Positions 9,295 to 20,700 of a DNA stretch of 64,000 nucleotides are shown here, piece by piece. The first letter of the stretch is position 1; every line of letters starts with the position of its first letter. Source of the stretch: AP-15 sp963796155 (GTDB lineage: Bacteria > Pseudomonadota > Alphaproteobacteria > ATCC43930 > CGMCC-115725); NCBI GenBank assembly GCA_963796155.1, contig CAWCKT010000005.1:35555-99554 (forward strand), given 5' to 3'. Position numbers and translations under genes: made by a program. Under the pieces are notes generated by a model that had not been told where the DNA came from, searched no databases, and worked only from the letters and a program-made list of their open reading frames with translations.

Positions 9295-11474
9295 CCCCCG
9301 GCAGAGCGCAGCCGCCCCTCCTCGATCAAGGCCGCGATCCGCCGCAAATCGGCGCCGCCGACAATCTCCTCGAGTGCGTGGGACAGGCGGCGGCGCCAGT
9401 TCGGGTGCGCATCCGTTGTGCCGGGAAGGTTCGCCTGCTCGCTCTCGGCGATCACATCTTCGATCTGAACCAGCATCAGACGAGCGCGCGAGCGCGCAAG
9501 ATAGGTCAGGATCGCATCGCCGAGCTCGACGGAATAAGAAGGCTCACCGCTCTCAGAGAGAAACTGGCCAACGTTATCCGGTGCGATCAGCCCCTCGCTG
9601 ACGAGCGCGTCGAGCACCAGCCGGCGGTCGCGGCTGCGCTCCCGCTCATCCGCCCCGGCCGCATCCGCGTCGGGATAGAGATCAAGACGCCGGCGCCAGT
9701 CAATGTCGCGGCCGAGCCAGAATCCTTTGAGTGTCGCAATGTCGTGCGTCGCGGCCGAAGCCGCGGCGAGCGGCGGGTACCCGCCAGGTGGCACGAAGCT
9801 GCCATCTCGCGTGCGCTCGAAAACGAGCACGCGGTAGGAGAGCACATTGGCCGACCGCATCGTCTCACGGAAGCCGGCTGGCACCGTCCCGAGATCTTCG
9901 CCGATCACGGCACACCCCTGTCGATGGCTTTCGAGGGCGACGAGTCGCAGCAGATCGACGAACGGATAAGATACATAAGCGCCGGCCCTTGCTGCCATTC
10001 CCGATGGGATCCAATAGAGCCGATTGAGCGCCATGACGTGGTCGATCCGTAGGAGCCCGGCATGACGCATATTGGCGCGCAACGATGCGATGAGCGGCGC
10101 GAAACCCTGCCGCCGCAGGACGAGCGGGTTGACCGGCGCAAGCCCCCAATTCTGCCCTGCCCGGTTGAACGCGTCCGGGGGTGCGCCAATGGTTGCTCCA
10201 GGCGCCACCAGTTGTTGATCCGCCCACGCCTCGGCGCCATTCGGATCGGCGCCGACTGCGAGGTCACGGTAAAGCCCAAGCGACAATCCGGCCTTGCGGC
10301 CGGCCGCTGCCGCGGCGGCGAGCTGCCGGTCGGCCTCCCACTGCAGGAACTGGAAGAATTCGACACGGTCGCGATGTGCGGCGGCGAATTCAGCGACTTC
10401 GGATGAGCGTGGGTTGCGCATCGCCGCGGGCCAGCTTCGCCACGAGAGTCCCCTAGCTTTACGGCTGTGATGTTCGTGGAGCGCCTCGAAGACCGCAAAA
10501 TCGGTGAGCGATTGTCCGCCGCCTCGCTGAAAATCACAGAACGCCTCGCCGAAGCAACCCCTCGCGGTGCCGTCAGCGCCCAATTCGCACGCTCTGAAAC
10601 GGCGGAAGAGCGCCTCCAGCACGGGCCGCTTGCAGGCGGCGACCGCGCCGTAATCGATCAGTCGGGCCGAGCGCGCGGCGGCGCGGGCCGCCGCGAATGA
10701 TTGCCCCCCGATCAGCGCGCGCACGGCGTCATCCTCGGCAAAACCGGGCACAGCGGTCACGTCGATATAGAGATAGTCGAGCCACATCCGGCTGGAAGGC
10801 GAATAGGGACTGACATGCAGCGGCTCGGCGGCGAACAGCGCGTGAAGCGGGTTGATGCCGAGGGTTGCCGCAGCGCACGATCCGGCCGCCTGGGCGAGCA
10901 TCGCGAGGTCCGTGAAGTCACCCATTCCCCAATCAATCGCGCTGCGCTGACCGTAGAGTTGGCAGGTCAGCCCCCAGCTGTGCGTGCGCGGCCCGAGCCC
11001 CGCCGGGAGGTAGCAGCGAGGTGGAGCAACGACAAGGGCGAGCCGCGCGGTTACACCCCCGGCATCGAGATCGAGGTGATGATAGCCGAGCGGCAGCCCT
11101 GCCGGCAGCGGCATAGCGAACCCCTCGTTCTTTCCGCCCGAGGGCGCCGCCAGCCGACCCGAGCGCTCCTCCCCGTCTTCGAGGCGGCACACCCAGAAAA
11201 TTTCCCGGCAGCCAGCGGGGAGGCGCAGCACAAGTGCGGGACGCGCCACCTCGGCACCAACGAGATGCACCGGCCTCAGTCCCAGTGGCGCGTGCCGCTC
11301 CTGCTCTTCCAGCTCGCGGCGGGCGAGCAGAGGATCGGGCGGCAGACCAAAGGCGCCGATCAGCGCCAGCAGCGTCTCGTCGGATACCTCATGGCGTTGG
11401 CCGAGCGCATCGGTATAACGCGCCTCGATGCCGACGAGCGCGGCGAGATGAATGATCGCTGCGCGATCGTTCAT
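9291..11474 (-). CDS. malQ: 4-alpha-glucanotransferase (amylomaltase)
   Basis: This GH77 enzyme moves alpha-1,4-glucan segments between oligosaccharides and can extend short maltodextrins into substrates for TreY. The 727 residues fit the MalQ group with an extra N-terminal beta domain. GH77 signatures are the nucleophile region LLRIDHVMALNRLYWIP, the acid/base Glu in VIGEDLGTVPAGFRETM, and ATHDIATLKGFW. YRDLAVGADPNGAEAW is also characteristic. The gene begins one base after the treZ stop and its own stop overlaps the treY start, so it sits in the middle of the polycistronic cluster. Confidence 0.93.
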   Translation of the reverse strand: MNDRAAIIHLAALVGIEARYTDALGQRHEVSDETLLALIGAFGLPPDPLLARRELEEQERHAPLGLRPVHLVGAEVARPALVLRLPAGCREIFWVCRLEDGEERSGRLAAPSGGKNEGFAMPLPAGLPLGYHHLDLDAGGVTARLALVVAPPRCYLPAGLGPRTHSWGLTCQLYGQRSAIDWGMGDFTDLAMLAQAAGSCAAATLGINPLHALFAAEPLHVSPYSPSSRMWLDYLYIDVTAVPGFAEDDAVRALIGGQSFAAARAAARSARLIDYGAVAACKRPVLEALFRRFRACELGADGTARGCFGEAFCDFQRGGGQSLTDFAVFEALHEHHSRKARGLSWRSWPAAMRNPRSSEVAEFAAAHRDRVEFFQFLQWEADRQLAAAAAAGRKAGLSLGLYRDLAVGADPNGAEAWADQQLVAPGATIGAPPDAFNRAGQNWGLAPVNPLVLRRQGFAPLIASLRANMRHAGLLRIDHVMALNRLYWIPSGMAARAGAYVSYPFVDLLRLVALESHRQGCAVIGEDLGTVPAGFRETMRSANVLSYRVLVFERTRDGSFVPPGGYPPLAAASAATHDIATLKGFWLGRDIDWRRRLDLYPDADAAGADERERSRDRRLVLDALVSEGLIAPDNVGQFLSESGEPSYSVELGDAILTYLARSRARLMLVQIEDVIAESEQANLPGTTDAHPNWRRRLSHALEEIVGGADLRRIAALIEEGRLRSAGG

Positions 11475-11475
11475 G

Positions 11476-13296
11476 TCACCGCGTAGCTGGCGGCAATAGA
11501 ACGAAGGTTGCGCTGAGCGGCGAGCCTGGCAGCGCTCCGGTTTCGGCGGATGAATAGAGCATCCGTCCGTCGGCCATCGGCAGGACGGGCACCCGTTCGG
11601 CAGCGAAATTGGCGATCAGCAACAGCCGCGAACGGTCGCCAAGCTGCCACTCCACCATCACGGCCTTTGGCCCCAGCGCCCGAAAGCTGCCGCCGAAGGG
11701 CGGGATACCGGCGAGGCGAGGAACGATCTCGCGCGCCCGGACGGCGAGCAGCCGTCGGTATCGCCCCAGCCAGCGCGCATGACTTTCTTGATCCACCTCT
11801 GCCCAATCTAGCCGCGACATCGCGAATGTCGAAAATGCGGTCGGGTCCGGGATCCGTTCGCGCGCGGCCTCGTCCCGGAACTCTGGGAAATGGGCGAATT
11901 CGCGCCGCCGTCCCGCGCGCACCGCATCGGCGAGACCCGGCTCGAAATCGCAGAAAAATGAGAAAGGCCCGAGGGTCGCCCACTCTTCCCCCATGAACAG
12001 CAGCGGGATCTGGGGCGACAGCAGCACGATGGCAATGCCGGCGTGCAGAGCGGGTTCGGAGGCATAATTGGACAGCCGCGTGCCGAACGGGCGGTTTCCG
12101 ACTTGATCATGGTTTTGCATAAAGGCGACAAACGCCGTAGCGGGTAATTCGGCCGATGGTTCGCCGCGCGGCTTTCCGCCGCGAAACGCCGAGGGTGCCC
12201 CTTGATAGGCAAAACCTTCGGCGAGCGCGCAGCCGAGATGTTCCTCTGGCTGCCCCGTATAGTCGCCGTAGTAACCCCAGTCCTCGCCAGTAATCAGGAG
12301 ATGCAGGACGTGGTGGAGATCGTCGTTCCATTGCGCGGTATAGCGCACAGCTCGGCTGCGGAGCCGCGCCAGGCGGCGCGCCTCGTTGCGGTCGTTTTCA
12401 AGGACGAGATGAAGTTCGCGCCCGGTGATATGGTGGCGGACCGACTGAGCGATTTCGTCGATGATGTCGGGCACGCTCTCGTCGACAATGGCGTGGACGG
12501 CATCGAGGCGCAACCCGTCGAAGTGGAACTCCTCGAGCCAGTAGAGGGCGTTGTGTACGAAGAAATCGCGCACCGGCCGAGCGTGCCGAGACGAGAAATC
12601 GAGCGCAGCGCCCCACGGAGTACGGTGGCGCTCGGTAAAGAACTCAGGCGCGATAGAGGGCAGGTAGTTACCTTCCGGACCGAAGTGATTGTAGACGACA
12701 TCGAGGAAAATGGCGAGCCCGCGGGCATGGCAGGCCTCGACGAGCCGCTTCAATTCTTCCGGCCGGCCGTACTGCGAAGCGGGAGCGTAGGGAAAGACGC
12801 CGTCATATCCCCAATTTCGGCCGCCCGGGAACTCGGCAACCGGCATCAGCTCGACGGCAGTCGCGCCGAGCTCCCGGATGTGGTCGAGGTGACGGATCGC
12901 TCCGGTGAAGTCGCCGGTCTCGGAAAAGGTACCGATATGGAGCTCGTAGAAGACGATTTCTTCCCATCGGCGGCCGCGCCAGCCGATGTCGCCCCAGACA
13001 TGCTCCGTGGGATCGACGACCTCGCTCGGACCGTGAACGCCTTCGGGCTGGTAACGTGAAGCCGGGTCGGGAACGGCCCTCCCATCGACCACATAACAGT
13101 AACGCGTGCCGGGCCCCGCATTAGCGGTCGTCAGCGAGAACCAACCACCCGGCTCACAGTGCATCGGGATCGCAAGCGGGACAGCTTCCTCGATCTGCAA
13201 TGATACGGCGCTGGCGCTCGGCGCCCAGAGGCGGAACCGAACTTCCTCGGCTGTCGGTTGGGCGCCAAAGGGAAGCTCATGATGGCGCCGCATCAT
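11476..13296 (-). CDS. treZ: Malto-oligosyltrehalose trehalohydrolase
   Basis: This GH13 enzyme releases free trehalose from the trehalosyl end made by TreY. It has an N-terminal beta domain (VRFRLWAPSASAVSLQIEEA) and a barrel with YELHIGTFSETGDF, the nucleophile region FHFDGLRLDAVHAIVDE, the acid/base region HLVLENDRNEARRL, and FMQNHDQVGNR. The start is uncertain. The open frame reaches a GTG at 13314, but GGGGGAGG sits immediately before tandem ATGs at 13296 and 13293, so an ATG start is preferred; length is then about 606 residues. The start overlaps the 3' end of glgX by about 20 bases, implying coupled translation. Confidence 0.93.
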   Translation of the reverse strand: MMRRHHELPFGAQPTAEEVRFRLWAPSASAVSLQIEEAVPLAIPMHCEPGGWFSLTTANAGPGTRYCYVVDGRAVPDPASRYQPEGVHGPSEVVDPTEHVWGDIGWRGRRWEEIVFYELHIGTFSETGDFTGAIRHLDHIRELGATAVELMPVAEFPGGRNWGYDGVFPYAPASQYGRPEELKRLVEACHARGLAIFLDVVYNHFGPEGNYLPSIAPEFFTERHRTPWGAALDFSSRHARPVRDFFVHNALYWLEEFHFDGLRLDAVHAIVDESVPDIIDEIAQSVRHHITGRELHLVLENDRNEARRLARLRSRAVRYTAQWNDDLHHVLHLLITGEDWGYYGDYTGQPEEHLGCALAEGFAYQGAPSAFRGGKPRGEPSAELPATAFVAFMQNHDQVGNRPFGTRLSNYASEPALHAGIAIVLLSPQIPLLFMGEEWATLGPFSFFCDFEPGLADAVRAGRRREFAHFPEFRDEAARERIPDPTAFSTFAMSRLDWAEVDQESHARWLGRYRRLLAVRAREIVPRLAGIPPFGGSFRALGPKAVMVEWQLGDRSRLLLIANFAAERVPVLPMADGRMLYSSAETGALPGSPLSATFVLLPPATR

Positions 13297-15511
13297 CCTC
13301 CCCCGGCTCGGCACCTCCGCCCGCCCCGAACCCCATCGGTTCCTCGCTGGCCGCGAGCGCCTCTCTTTGCGTCAGCTCCAATCGGGGCGCACGATTTATG
13401 AAGAGCGCAAACGAACGGGCCTGCAGTCGATAAACTTCTCCTGGTACATAGAGCCTGTCGCCGGCGACACGGCCCGTCGGCTGTGACGTGTCGACGAGCG
13501 GTTCCCAGCACAGTGGCGCAGCGAGCAACGGGATGTGGAAATCGATATCTTCGTGATATGCATTGATCATCACAAAGAAGCTCTCATCGATGTCGCGCTG
13601 ACCGCCCGGCGTAAAGAACTCGCCCGCCGCCCCGCTCAAAACGTAACCGAGCGACAATGCGACCGGATTGTTCCAATCCTCCGGGGTCGCCTCTTTACCC
13701 GACGGGGTGACCCAAGTGATGTCTTTGACCCCGGCCTCGGAGAGGACCTCTCCGCGCAGAAATCGTGGTCGCGAGAAGACGCGGTGGTCGCGCCGGAGGT
13801 GGATCAGATAGCGGACGAAACCGCGGAGATCCTCGTCCTCGGGTCTGATATGTTCCCAATCGAACCACGAGATCTCGTTGTCCTGACAATAGGCGTTGTT
13901 GTTGCCGCGCTGTGTCCGTCCGATCTCGTCGCCGGCGAGCAGCATTGGCACACCCAGCGACAAGAGGAGTGTGGCGAGCAGATTACGCTTCTGGCGGTCG
14001 CGCAGGGCGAGGATGTTGGGATCGGTGGTTGGTCCCTCGACCCCGTAGTTCCAGCCGAGGTCGGCGTCGCTTCCGTCGTGATTGTCCTCCCCATTGGCCT
14101 CGTTGTGTTTCGTGTTATAGCTGACCAGGTCTTGTAGTGTCACACCGTCATGTACAGTAATAAAATTGATGCTCGCCCAGGGACGCCGACCGCGGTAGCC
14201 GAAGATGTCGGATGAGCCTGCCACCCGCGACGCCAGGTTCGCGACTAGACCCTCGTCGCCTTTCCAAAAACGCCGGACCGTGTCGCGGTATTGCCCATTC
14301 CACTCGGCCCAACCTGGGGGAAAATTGCCGAGCTGGTAGCCGTAAGGACCGAGATCCCAAGGCTCGGCAATCAACTTCAGTCCAGCCATCACCGGATCCT
14401 GGCGGATCGTGTCGAAGAACGCGCTGCCCTGATCGTAATCGCCATTCTCCCTGGCGAGCGCTGTACACAGATCGAAACGGAACCCGTCGACGTGCATCTC
14501 CACCGCCCAATAGCGCAGCGATTCCATAACCAGCTGCAGAACTCGCGGATGATCGAGGTTCAGTGTATTGCCGGTGCCGGTGGCGTCCTGATAATAGCGC
14601 CGGTCAGTGTCCAATCGATAGTATGAGGCATTGTCGATACCACGGAACGACAGGGTTGGGCCGAGTTGATTTCCTTCGCCGCTATGATTGTAAACGACGT
14701 CCAGGATAACTTCGATCCCGGCATCGTGCAGCCTTTTGACCATTGTCTTGAAGCCGGCGATCGAATTCGTTGCCAAGAAGCGCGGGTCGGGCGCAAAATA
14801 GGCGATCGAGTTGTAACCCCAATAGTTGGCGAGGCCGCGCTCGGTCAGATGGCGGTCGTCGACTGAGGCGTGGATCGGCAAGAGCTCAACCGCGGTCACC
14901 CCGAGCTCGACCAGATAGTCGATCATGGCTGGTGAAGCGAGACCGGCAACCGTGCCGCGATGCATCGGATCGACATCGGGATGCTTGATGGTGATCCCGC
15001 GCACATGCAGCTCGAGGATGATCGTCTCTTCCCAGGGAATCTGCGGACGGCGATCTTCGCCCCAGGTGAAGGCGGGTTCGACGACCCGACATTTCGGGAT
15101 CTGGCGCGCATTGTCGCGCCGGTCGAACGACAGATCGGCGCGCTGACTGCCGACGCGATAGCCAAAAAGGGCGTCGCTCCACCGCAGCCTGCCGTGCAGC
15201 GACCTGGCGTATGGATCGATCAGCAGTTTGTTGGAATTGAAGCGGTGCCCGTTCGAGGGATCGTATGGTCCGTAAACGCGGTAGCCATAAAGCAGGTTAG
15301 GACGGGCATCCGGCAAGTAAGCGTGCCAGATCTCGTCGGTATATTCCGAAAGCTGGATTCGCACTTCTTCGTGGTTGCCCGAGCGATCGAACAGGCACAG
15401 CTCGACCTTTTCGGCGTGCGCCGAAAAGAGCGCGAAATTGACACCCTCGCCGTCCCACGTCGCCCCCAGCGGATAGGGACGACCCGGCCACACCTTGGTC
15501 GGCACAGCCAT
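13277..15511 (-). CDS. glgX: Glycogen debranching enzyme
   Basis: GlgX hydrolyses alpha-1,6 branches of glycogen or limit dextrin, freeing linear malto-oligosaccharides that TreY/TreZ and MalQ can use. The 744 residues begin with the CBM48-type segment PYPLGATWDGEGVNFALFSAHA. The GH13 barrel shows VILDVVYNHSGEGN, the nucleophile region MHVDGFRFDLCTALARE, the Glu of LKLIAEPWDLGPYGYQLGNF and INFITVHDGVTLQDLVSYN, all typical of GlgX/isoamylase. It starts 5 bases after the glgB stop and ends inside the treZ start region. It could also be labelled isoamylase-type TreX, which is the usual partner of TreYZ. Confidence 0.94.
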   Translation of the reverse strand: MAVPTKVWPGRPYPLGATWDGEGVNFALFSAHAEKVELCLFDRSGNHEEVRIQLSEYTDEIWHAYLPDARPNLLYGYRVYGPYDPSNGHRFNSNKLLIDPYARSLHGRLRWSDALFGYRVGSQRADLSFDRRDNARQIPKCRVVEPAFTWGEDRRPQIPWEETIILELHVRGITIKHPDVDPMHRGTVAGLASPAMIDYLVELGVTAVELLPIHASVDDRHLTERGLANYWGYNSIAYFAPDPRFLATNSIAGFKTMVKRLHDAGIEVILDVVYNHSGEGNQLGPTLSFRGIDNASYYRLDTDRRYYQDATGTGNTLNLDHPRVLQLVMESLRYWAVEMHVDGFRFDLCTALARENGDYDQGSAFFDTIRQDPVMAGLKLIAEPWDLGPYGYQLGNFPPGWAEWNGQYRDTVRRFWKGDEGLVANLASRVAGSSDIFGYRGRRPWASINFITVHDGVTLQDLVSYNTKHNEANGEDNHDGSDADLGWNYGVEGPTTDPNILALRDRQKRNLLATLLLSLGVPMLLAGDEIGRTQRGNNNAYCQDNEISWFDWEHIRPEDEDLRGFVRYLIHLRRDHRVFSRPRFLRGEVLSEAGVKDITWVTPSGKEATPEDWNNPVALSLGYVLSGAAGEFFTPGGQRDIDESFFVMINAYHEDIDFHIPLLAAPLCWEPLVDTSQPTGRVAGDRLYVPGEVYRLQARSFALFINRAPRLELTQREALAASEEPMGFGAGGGAEPGEDDAAPS

Positions 15512-15516
15512 TGCGC

Positions 15517-17709
15517 CTAATCCGCGGTGAAGATTAGAACGCCGAGCGGCGGGAGCCTCAGACGGACCGAGTGGTGCTGGCCATGCATCGGATGAGGTTC
15601 GGCATGGACCTCTCCGGCATTACCGACCCCGCTGCCGCCATATTCCATTGCGTCTGTGTTGATGCGCTCGCGGTAACGCCCCGGCCGTGGAACCCCGATC
15701 CGGTAGTCTTCGCGCGGCACCGGTGTGAAGTTGCAGACGACCAAAGCCAGCTCGTGTGGGTCGCGGCCGCGCCGGAGATATGAAATGATGCTTTCAGCCG
15801 CGTTCGCCACGTCGATCCAGCGAAAGCCGTCGGGATCGCAGTCGAGCCGGTAAAGTGCGGGTGTATTGCGGTAGAGAAAATTGAGGTCATGCACCAGTCG
15901 CCTCACCCCTTCGTGCGCGGGATCGCCGAGAAGCTGCCAGTCGAGCCCGATGTCGTGGTTCCATTCGCGCTCCTGCGCGAACTCCGCACCCATGAACAGA
16001 AGCTTTTTGCCAGGTTGGGTCCACATATAACCCAGATAGGCGCGCAGATTGGCGAAGTGCTGCCAGCGGTCACCCGCCATCTTGCCGATCAGCGAACCCT
16101 TGCCGTGCACCATTTCGTCGTGACTGAGCGGCAAGATGAAGTTCTCGTGATAGGCATAAAGAAGCCCAAAGGTCAGGTCGTTGTGATGGTACTTTCGATG
16201 GATCGGGTCCATCGACATATAACGTAAGGTGTCGTTCATCCACCCCATGTTCCATTTGAAGCCAAAACCGAGGCCGCCGACATAAACCGGGCGCGATACC
16301 ATCGGCCAGGCAGTCAACTCTTCGGCTGCCGAGGTGGCGCCACTCCCCTCTCCGAAGACCAGCTCGTTAAACCGGCGCAGAAACGCGATCGCCTCGAGAT
16401 TCTCGCGGCCCCCGAAGCTATTTGGAATCCATTGGCCGTCGCGGCGGCTGTAATCGAGATACAGCATCGAGGCGACTGCATCGACCCGGATCCCGTCGAT
16501 ATGGAATTCGCGCAGCCAGTAGAGCGCGCTCGACAGCAGGAAGTTCGCGACCTCCCGACGTCCATAGTTATAAATGAACGTGTTCCAATCGGGATGAATG
16601 CCCTGACGCGGGTCGGCATGCTCGTAGAGCGCCGTACCGTCGAAGCGTCCCAACCCGTGTGGATCGTTGGGGAAGTGTCCGGGCACCCAGTCGAGCAGCA
16701 AGCCGAGGTCTGCGGCGTGGCAGGCTTCGACGAAAGCGCGGAAATCATCCGGCGCGCCGTACCGGCTGGTCGGTGCAAATAGCGAGATCGGCTGGTATCC
16801 CCAGGAACCGTCGAACGGGTACTCGGTAACTGGCATGGCCTCGATATGAGTAAAGCCCAGATCGCGCACATAGGGGACGAGCTGATCCGCCAGTTCGCGA
16901 TAGGTCAGATACCGTCCGCCCTCGGCGAGGTTGCGGCGCCACGAGCCGAGATGGACTTCGTAGATCGCGATCGGCAACTCGCGATCATTGTGGCGCCAGC
17001 GCTCGGCCATCCATACGCCGTCGTGCCAGACATGCCGTGACGGGTCAGCGACGACCGATGCGGTGCCCGGCGGCCTTTCCGACCGCTCCGCGTGCGGGTC
17101 CGCCTTTAGCGGCAGCAGCCGGCCGTCGGCCCCGAGGATCTCGTACTTGTAGAGGCGGCCGGGCCGCAGGCCGGGTACGAACAGTTCCCAGAACCCGCTC
17201 GCTTCGCGGCGCCGCATCGGCATCCGCCGCCCGTCCCAATCGTTGAAGTCGCCGACGACGCTGACCCGGCGCGCATTCGGCGCCCACACTGCGAAGGCGA
17301 CTCCCTCGCTACCCTGATGGATGACCGGATGTGCGCCGAGCTTCTGATAGCTCGCCAGATGATTGCCCTCGACGAGCAGGTAGATGTCGAGCTCGCCGAG
17401 AACGGGGGAGAAACGGTAGACGTCGTCGAATTCATTGTGAATGCCGCCGCTCGATACGCGAAGCCGATAGCGGAACGGCTCGTGTCGGTCGGCAGCGGTC
17501 GCGACAAAGAGGCCGTCGCGGTGGATTCGGGCACCCTCGGCTACGATGTTGCCGGTCGCAGAATCGACAACCGCCATTTCCTGCGCCGCCGGCAGCATCG
17601 CTCGTACGCAAATCCCGGTGGCGGTCCGATGCATGCCGAGGAAGGAGAAAGGATCGTCGTGACGGGCCTCGACGATCGCTGCGACTTGCGGGTCAACCTG
17701 GGACGGCAC
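15517..17709 (-). CDS. glgB: 1,4-alpha-glucan branching enzyme
   Basis: GlgB cuts alpha-1,4 chains and reattaches them through alpha-1,6 bonds, branching the linear glucan made by GlgE. An N-terminal GlgB domain (DDPFSFLGMHRTATG), a CBM48 (AVWAPNARRVSVVGDFNDWDGR) and a GH13 barrel are visible, with nucleophile region FHIDGIRVDAVASMLYLDYSR and LPLSHDEMVHGKGSLIGKM. The open frame extends upstream to 17826, but those 39 extra residues are unlike GlgB and lie inside treS. A GTG at 17709 preceded by AAAGGA with a 7-base gap gives 730 residues, the standard size, and overlaps the treS end by 17 bases. The CBM48 loops at this site are intact. Confidence 0.95.
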   Translation of the reverse strand: MPSQVDPQVAAIVEARHDDPFSFLGMHRTATGICVRAMLPAAQEMAVVDSATGNIVAEGARIHRDGLFVATAADRHEPFRYRLRVSSGGIHNEFDDVYRFSPVLGELDIYLLVEGNHLASYQKLGAHPVIHQGSEGVAFAVWAPNARRVSVVGDFNDWDGRRMPMRRREASGFWELFVPGLRPGRLYKYEILGADGRLLPLKADPHAERSERPPGTASVVADPSRHVWHDGVWMAERWRHNDRELPIAIYEVHLGSWRRNLAEGGRYLTYRELADQLVPYVRDLGFTHIEAMPVTEYPFDGSWGYQPISLFAPTSRYGAPDDFRAFVEACHAADLGLLLDWVPGHFPNDPHGLGRFDGTALYEHADPRQGIHPDWNTFIYNYGRREVANFLLSSALYWLREFHIDGIRVDAVASMLYLDYSRRDGQWIPNSFGGRENLEAIAFLRRFNELVFGEGSGATSAAEELTAWPMVSRPVYVGGLGFGFKWNMGWMNDTLRYMSMDPIHRKYHHNDLTFGLLYAYHENFILPLSHDEMVHGKGSLIGKMAGDRWQHFANLRAYLGYMWTQPGKKLLFMGAEFAQEREWNHDIGLDWQLLGDPAHEGVRRLVHDLNFLYRNTPALYRLDCDPDGFRWIDVANAAESIISYLRRGRDPHELALVVCNFTPVPREDYRIGVPRPGRYRERINTDAMEYGGSGVGNAGEVHAEPHPMHGQHHSVRLRLPPLGVLIFTAD

Positions 17710-20700
17710 GCTCGCGTCCTTTGGTTCTGGCCAAAATACCGAGAATGCCCTTGAGCGGGATGTCGACCCAGTCGGGCCGGTTCGCCAACTCGTAGGACAC
17801 CTCGTAGACAGCCTTTTCGAGCGCAAAGAACGCGGTCATCTCGCGTGCCAGCTTCTTGCTTGCCGGATAGGCCGCGCAACCGCGCATCGTCTTGCGATAG
17901 GCAGCGCGAAAGCCGTCCACCGCCCGCTGTCGCCAGGCTTCGGCCAGCTGTGTCATTCTCGGCTCCGCCGCGGGCCGCGCCTCGACGAGCTGCCGAACCG
18001 CCGCGACGGCCGCGTAATCAAAGGAGCGGATCATTCCCGCGACATCGCGCAACGGCGAACCCTTGCGCCGACGTGCGGCAAGCGGCCGCGCCGGCTCGCC
18101 CTCGAAATCGATAATGAAGAAGTCGTTCTGCACGACGATCACCTGGCCGAGGTGGAAATCCCCATGAAAGCGGGTCTTTTGCGCACTGACCTCATCGGGG
18201 ATCAACGTGCAGATCTGGCCGAACAGTTCCTCGCGAAGCGTCAGCATGCGGTCGGCAGCCTCTTGGCTCGGTGATGGCAGGCTCGACCGACCTCGCTCCA
18301 ATTGCGACAGCATTTCGGCGGCGGCACCGGCGAGTTCGTTACGCCATTCCGCGATGTCCTCCGGGTTTATCGGCTCGGGCGTAAAATCGGGGTCATCACC
18401 AGCATACTCGGCCAGCGCTCGGTGCATCTCGGCGGTGCGGATCCCGAGCTGGCGCGCCAGCATGAGGAAGAAGACATCGGCATCAGCCAGCTCAGACCGC
18501 CCGTCGCCGGTGGACAGCAGCGCATCGTCGAGATATCGGGTCAGGTAATTCAGTGCTTGCGTCCAACCATCTCCCTGGTTGCGCACGAATGCAAACAACA
18601 CACCCAGAGCGTGCGTCTGGGCGCCGCTTTCGCTGTCGAGAGCGAGTTCTATGGTCGCCAGCGGCGGCGGGGTGTTGGCAAACCCCGCGCGCTCGACAAG
18701 AAAACTCGACATTTCGATCTCGGGATGCGAGCCGGGTTGAAGCCGCCGGTAGATCTTCAGCATCCCATAGTCTTCGAAGAACACCGAGCTGTTCGACTGT
18801 TCCGTGCCGCTGCGCCGAACCGAAAGGCGTTCCGGAAATGCCACGCGGTCGAAACTCGGCGTCTTGCGACAGCGGATCTCGCCACCTTCGAGCGGGATCG
18901 TCGCTTGGCGGCGGATCGCCTCCATCAGCGCCAGAGCAAACCCGTCCTGCGAGAGAGCGTCGACGACAGCCCCTTCCCGGCGGAGCTGGCGCAGCTCGGC
19001 GAGGGTGACCGGAAGCAGCCCCTGGCGCAGCTCGGTTTCGGCCGGCGCCCAGATCGCGGCTAGCGGAAGGAAATAGCGCGGTCGACCGCCGCCGGCGAGA
19101 TGCGCCTCGACCACGTTTGCGAGAAAGGTCTCCTGGGCCGACCCGTCCTCGGCTGGCCGGACGATCTCGCCACGCGCCAGTACTGTCGCCGCCTTTGTCC
19201 GGTCGCCCTTCTCGCCGAACCAGCGCTGACGCGGCAGGAAGGTCGGAATGAGCTCGTTCTCGAGCTGCGGCAAATTGGGCTGGCGGAAGAGGTCCGACCA
19301 GCCGCGCGGCATCACCAGGGTGACGAACTCGGGCGGCGCTACTTGCAAGTTCGCCGTCTCCTGGGCGGTAACGAGCAGGTCGAACCAGAAGAAACTGTAT
19401 CCTTGCAAGGTCAGCAGATACGGCAATTCGCCAATCCGCGGAAAGACGCTGCGGCCGAGGAGCTCGACCGGTTGGCGACCACGGTATTCCGAGAGATCGA
19501 GCTCGACCGCCTGCGGCGAGCGCGACAAATTGGCGACGCAGAGGATGACTTCGTCGCCCAAGGCGCGGAGATAGGCGATGACCTTCCGGTTTGACGGATA
19601 GAGGAAGCACAAAGTGCCGCGGCCGAAGGCGCGCCGAGAGCGACGGGCCGCGATCAGCCGCTTGACCCAGTTCAGCAGAGAGGAGGGAGAGCGACTCTGC
19701 GCCTCGACATTGACCGCCTCGAACCCGTACACCGAATCCATGATCGGCGGCAGATACAAACGCGCCGGATCCGCCCGAGAAAACCCCCCGTTGCGATCGA
19801 ACGACCACTGCATCGGCGTGCGCACGCCGTCGCGATCGCGCAGAAAGACATTGTCCCCCATCCCGATCTCGTCGCCGTAATAGAAGATCGGCGTGCCCGG
19901 CATCGAGATCAAAAGTACGTTGAGCAGCTCGATCTTGCGGCGGTCGTTCTCCATCAGCGGCGCGAGCCGGCGTCGGATCCCGAGGTTCAGCCGCGCCTGG
20001 CGATCGGCGGCATAATGGCTCCACAGGTAGTCCCGCTCGCGATCGGTCACCATCTCGAGCGTCAGCTCGTCGTGGTTGCGCAGGAACACCGCCCATTGGC
20101 ACGTGTCCGGGATGTCCGGCGTCTGGCGCATGATGTCGGTGATCGGGTGCCGATCCTCGGTCGAGACCGCCATGTAGATCCGCGGCATCAGCGGAAAGTG
20201 GAATGCCATGTGGCATTCGTCGCCTGCGCCGAAATATTGCAGCACATCCTCCGGCCACTGATTGGCCTCGGCGAGCAGCATGCGGTCGGCGTAATGCGTG
20301 TCGAGCTCGCGGCGCAGCCGCTTCAAAACCTCGTGAGTTTCGGGCAAGTTCTCGTTGATCGTCCCCTCGCGCTCGATCAGGTAGGGCACTGCATCGAGGC
20401 GCATCCCGTCGACCCCGAGATCGAGCCAGAACCGCATCACGTCGACGACCGCGCGGAATACTCTCGGATTGTCGAAGTTGAGATCGGGTTGATGCGAATA
20501 AAACCGGTGCCAGTAATAGGCCTGCGCCACCGGATCCCACGACCAGTTTGATTTCTCCGTGTCGACAAAAATGATGCGCGTTTCCGGAAATTTCTGGTCC
20601 GTGTCGCTCCACACGTAGAAGTCGCGGAAATGCGAGCCGGGCTTGGCGCGCCGCGCTCGCTGGAACCACGGGTGCTGATCCGAGGTGTGATTGATGATGA

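Noticed and set aside
17710..17826. 39-residue N-terminal extension of glgB
   Set aside because: The residues do not resemble GlgB and lie within treS; a GTG with a good ribosome site at 17709 gives the standard length.
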